Positions 6,067 through 8,223 of a stretch of 8,223 bases of DNA are shown here, piece by piece. The notes beneath the pieces are model-generated. The model did not search any database. It was not told the origin of the DNA and saw only the letters and a program-made list of their open reading frames with translations. The stretch is from Sulfurivirga caldicuralii (GTDB lineage: Bacteria > Pseudomonadota > Gammaproteobacteria > Thiomicrospirales > Thiomicrospiraceae): the NCBI GenBank assembly GCA_015661715.1, contig DQVN01000092.1, forward strand, positions 1 to 8,223. The letters are read 5' to 3'. The translations under genes were made by a program, and so were the position numbers. Positions within the stretch are counted from its first letter, which is position 1; every line of letters begins with the position of its first letter.

Positions 6067-8223
6067 TTACGCATTGGGACGAATTTCTACACCAATGCCC
6101 TGAAGCTTTTCTTCCGTCGTAGCTGGCCGGTACATACCGGTTAATTCCTCCTTGACAAAGACCACATTGGGGTCACGCTCATCGGAGTTGACAAACATGC
6201 GGAACTTCTCGCGTACTTCCGGGTTGTGTACCGCTTCATACCAGTCATCCTTGTAGGTATCGCGGATAAACTGCATCTGCCGCTCCAGCTCATCACAGAT
6301 GCCCAGGCTGTCGTGGATGACCACATCCTTAAGGTAGTCCAGTCCACCTTCCAGGTTCTCCAACCAGCGGGCGGTACGCTGCAGGCGATCAGCGGTCTGG
6401 ATATAGAACATCAGGAAGCGGTCAATATATTTGAACAGGGTTTCTTCATCCAGATCGGTGGCGAATAGATCCGCATGGCGCGGCTTCATACCACCGTTGC
6501 CGCAGACATACAGGTTCCAGCCGTTTTCGGTGGCGATGACACCCACATCCTTGGCCTGGGCCTCGGCACATTCCCGGGTACAGCCGGAGACACCCATCTT
6601 GATCTTGTGGGGTGCGCGCAGGCCTTTATAGCGGTGCTCCAGTTTGATGGCCATGCTGATGGAGTCGTCAACACCGTAGCGGCACCAGGTGGAGCCCACG
6701 CAAGACTTGACCGTGCGCAGGGACTTGGCATACGCCTGGCCGGACTCGAAGCCGGCAGCCAGCAGCTCTTCCCAGATGGCGGGCAGATCATTGAGCTGGG
6801 CGCCGAACATGACGATGCGTTGGCCGCCGTTGATCTTGGTGTACAGGTTGTATTTTTTGGCCACCTGACCAATGGCGATCAGTTTGTCTGGAGTGATGAC
6901 ACCACCCGGTACGCGAGGGATGACGGAGTAGGTGCCATCCTTTTGCAGGTTGCCCAGGAAGCGGTCGTTGGTGTCCTGCAGGCCGATTTTGTCCTCCTCC
7001 ATGGCGAAGCTGTTGTAGATGTCGGCAAAGATGGAGGCCACCGCTGGCTTACAGATATCACAACCATGGCCCTGTCCCTTCTTGGCCAGCAGTTCGTCGA
7101 AGGTCTTGATACCTTCCACCTTGATGATATGGAACAGCTCCTGACGGGAATAGGGGAAGTGTTCGCAGATGTCTTTTTTGACCTCGACGCCCCGCTGTTC
7201 CAGTTCATAGTTAACGATGTCGCCGACCAGTTGGGTACAGCCGCCGCAGCCGGTACAAGCCTGGGTAACCGCTTTGACATCCGCCAGGGTGGTGGCACCG
7301 TCATCAATGGCCTGGATAATATCGGCCTTGCTGACATCATAACAGGAGCAAACCTGCGCACTGTCTGGCAGCGCGGCAGGGCCGAACAGATTGCTGCTGC
7401 TACCGCTGCGCTGGGGCAGAATCAGATCATCCGGGTGTTCCGGCAGTTCCATATCGTTGAGGTAGAGTTGCAACAGGTTGCCGTAATCGGAGGCATCACC
7501 AACCAATACGGCGCCCAAAAGTTTCTTCTTGTCTTCAGAGACGACAATCTTTTTGTAAATCTCTTCCGGCTCATTCTGATAGACATAGGTGTGCGCGCCG
7601 GGGGTCATGCCATGGGGGTCGCCGATGGAACCCACATCCACGCCCATCAGCTTGAGTTTGGTGGACATGTCCGCACCGGTGAAGGTGGATGTGATCCCCT
7701 GCAACTGATGCACCACGGCTTGGGCCATGGCATAACCTGGCGCCACCAGGCCGTAGATGGTGCCATCATGCAGGGCGCACTCGCCGATGGCCCAGATGGA
7801 CGGGTCGGAGGTCAGCAGCATGTCATTGACGACAATGCCCCCTTTGGGACCTAATTTCAGACCGATTTTTTTGGCTAGATCGTCACGAGGGCGAATGCCG
7901 GTGGAAAACAGCACAATATCTGTTTCCAACTCTTCGCCGTCGGCAAAGACCATTTTGTTGCGGCACTGGTCGCCATCGGTAATCAGGCGGGTATTTTTGC
8001 TGGTATGCACAAACACACCCAGTTTTTCAATTTTGCGTTTCAGCAATGCTGCTCCGGCATCATCCAGCTGCACCGGCATCAGGCGGGGAGCGAACTCCAC
8101 CACATGGGTCTGTAGGCCCAGGTCAGCCAGGGCTTTGGCCGCTTCAAGACCGAGCAAACCGCCCCCGACCACAACCCCCACTTTCGAGGCTTTGGCCTTG
8201 GCCTCAATCATTTCCAGGTCTTC
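6067..8223 (-). CDS. nirB: Nitrite reductase (NAD(P)H) large subunit, 5' end outside window
   Basis: Cytoplasmic sirohaem enzyme that reduces nitrite to ammonium with NAD(P)H. About 718 residues are visible. Four codons (EDLE) precede the ATG at 8209-8211 and the frame is open to the right edge, so roughly the first 120-130 residues, including the first FAD-binding motif, are missing. Counted from that internal Met: a dinucleotide-binding motif GGGLLG (16-21) in a pyridine-nucleotide oxidoreductase domain; a BFD-like [2Fe-2S] site with Cys 288, 290, 322 and 325; a second BFD-like repeat with Cys 349, 384 and 387; and the sirohaem/[4Fe-4S] site with Cys 504 and 510 (CVGSTWC) and Cys 544 and 548 (CTREC). 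All expected cluster ligands are present and the visible frame is uninterrupted. It is the first visible gene of the nirB-nirD-nasA operon, whose promoter lies beyond the right edge. Confidence 0.96.
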   Translation of the reverse strand, partial: EDLEMIEAKAKASKVGVVVGGGLLGLEAAKALADLGLQTHVVEFAPRLMPVQLDDAGAALLKRKIEKLGVFVHTSKNTRLITDGDQCRNKMVFADGEELETDIVLFSTGIRPRDDLAKKIGLKLGPKGGIVVNDMLLTSDPSIWAIGECALHDGTIYGLVAPGYAMAQAVVHQLQGITSTFTGADMSTKLKLMGVDVGSIGDPHGMTPGAHTYVYQNEPEEIYKKIVVSEDKKKLLGAVLVGDASDYGNLLQLYLNDMELPEHPDDLILPQRSGSSSNLFGPAALPDSAQVCSCYDVSKADIIQAIDDGATTLADVKAVTQACTGCGGCTQLVGDIVNYELEQRGVEVKKDICEHFPYSRQELFHIIKVEGIKTFDELLAKKGQGHGCDICKPAVASIFADIYNSFAMEEDKIGLQDTNDRFLGNLQKDGTYSVIPRVPGGVITPDKLIAIGQVAKKYNLYTKINGGQRIVMFGAQLNDLPAIWEELLAAGFESGQAYAKSLRTVKSCVGSTWCRYGVDDSISMAIKLEHRYKGLRAPHKIKMGVSGCTRECAEAQAKDVGVIATENGWNLYVCGNGGMKPRHADLFATDLDEETLFKYIDRFLMFYIQTADRLQRTARWLENLEGGLDYLKDVVIHDSLGICDELERQMQFIRDTYKDDWYEAVHNPEVREKFRMFVNSDERDPNVVFVKEELTGMYRPATTEEKLQGIGVEIRPNA

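Noticed and set aside
6475..7854. 459-codon open frame on the + strand
   Set aside because: It lies fully antisense to nirB, whose frame is intact with all cofactor motifs; the antisense protein resembles no family and reflects codon bias.

Overview
The window looks like chromosomal DNA of a Pseudomonadota bacterium, most likely a gammaproteobacterium. This rests on the CopA/CopB type, the NirB-NirD-NasA protein types and the moderate GC content; no rRNA or other taxonomic marker is present, so the genus is open. There are six genes or gene remnants. Two operons converge on a decayed insertion sequence, and both are cut by the window edges.

Left part (1-1901, + strand): the end of a copper-resistance operon. 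It holds the C-terminal part of a CopA-type periplasmic multicopper oxidase with a perfect 18-bp coding repeat (MQHGGG units), then a compact CopB-type outer-membrane protein, then a small exported monohaem cytochrome c with histidine-rich ends. Gaps are short (13 and 23 bp) and each downstream gene has a Shine-Dalgarno sequence. The three products would act together in the periplasm and outer membrane on copper oxidation, sequestration or export. A GC-rich hairpin follows the last gene.

Middle (1967-2796): an IS1595-family element of about 830 bp bounded by imperfect 24-bp inverted repeats (19/24 matches). Its zinc-ribbon transposase is broken by two single-base losses, so the reading passes through three frames. 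Just before its start codon are two mutually exclusive hairpins, one of which covers the ribosome binding site. The element lies exactly between the convergent operons, 20 bp from the end of nasA.

Right part (2817-8223, - strand): a nitrate assimilation operon transcribed right to left, nirB (5' end outside the window), nirD and nasA. NasA reduces nitrate to nitrite, and NirBD reduces nitrite to ammonium with NAD(P)H. NasA carries its own C-terminal BFD-like [2Fe-2S] domain, and no separate NasA reductase subunit is visible. The 168-bp nirB-nirD gap contains two hairpins. One is a near-perfect 15-bp stem with a three-base loop that pairs fully (with one G-U) only in the operon-strand RNA.

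No stretch over 300 bases lacks a gene or gene remnant. I see no tRNA, rRNA, CRISPR array or convincing undescribed multi-gene system. The notable points are sequence details of known families and the intergenic RNA structures.
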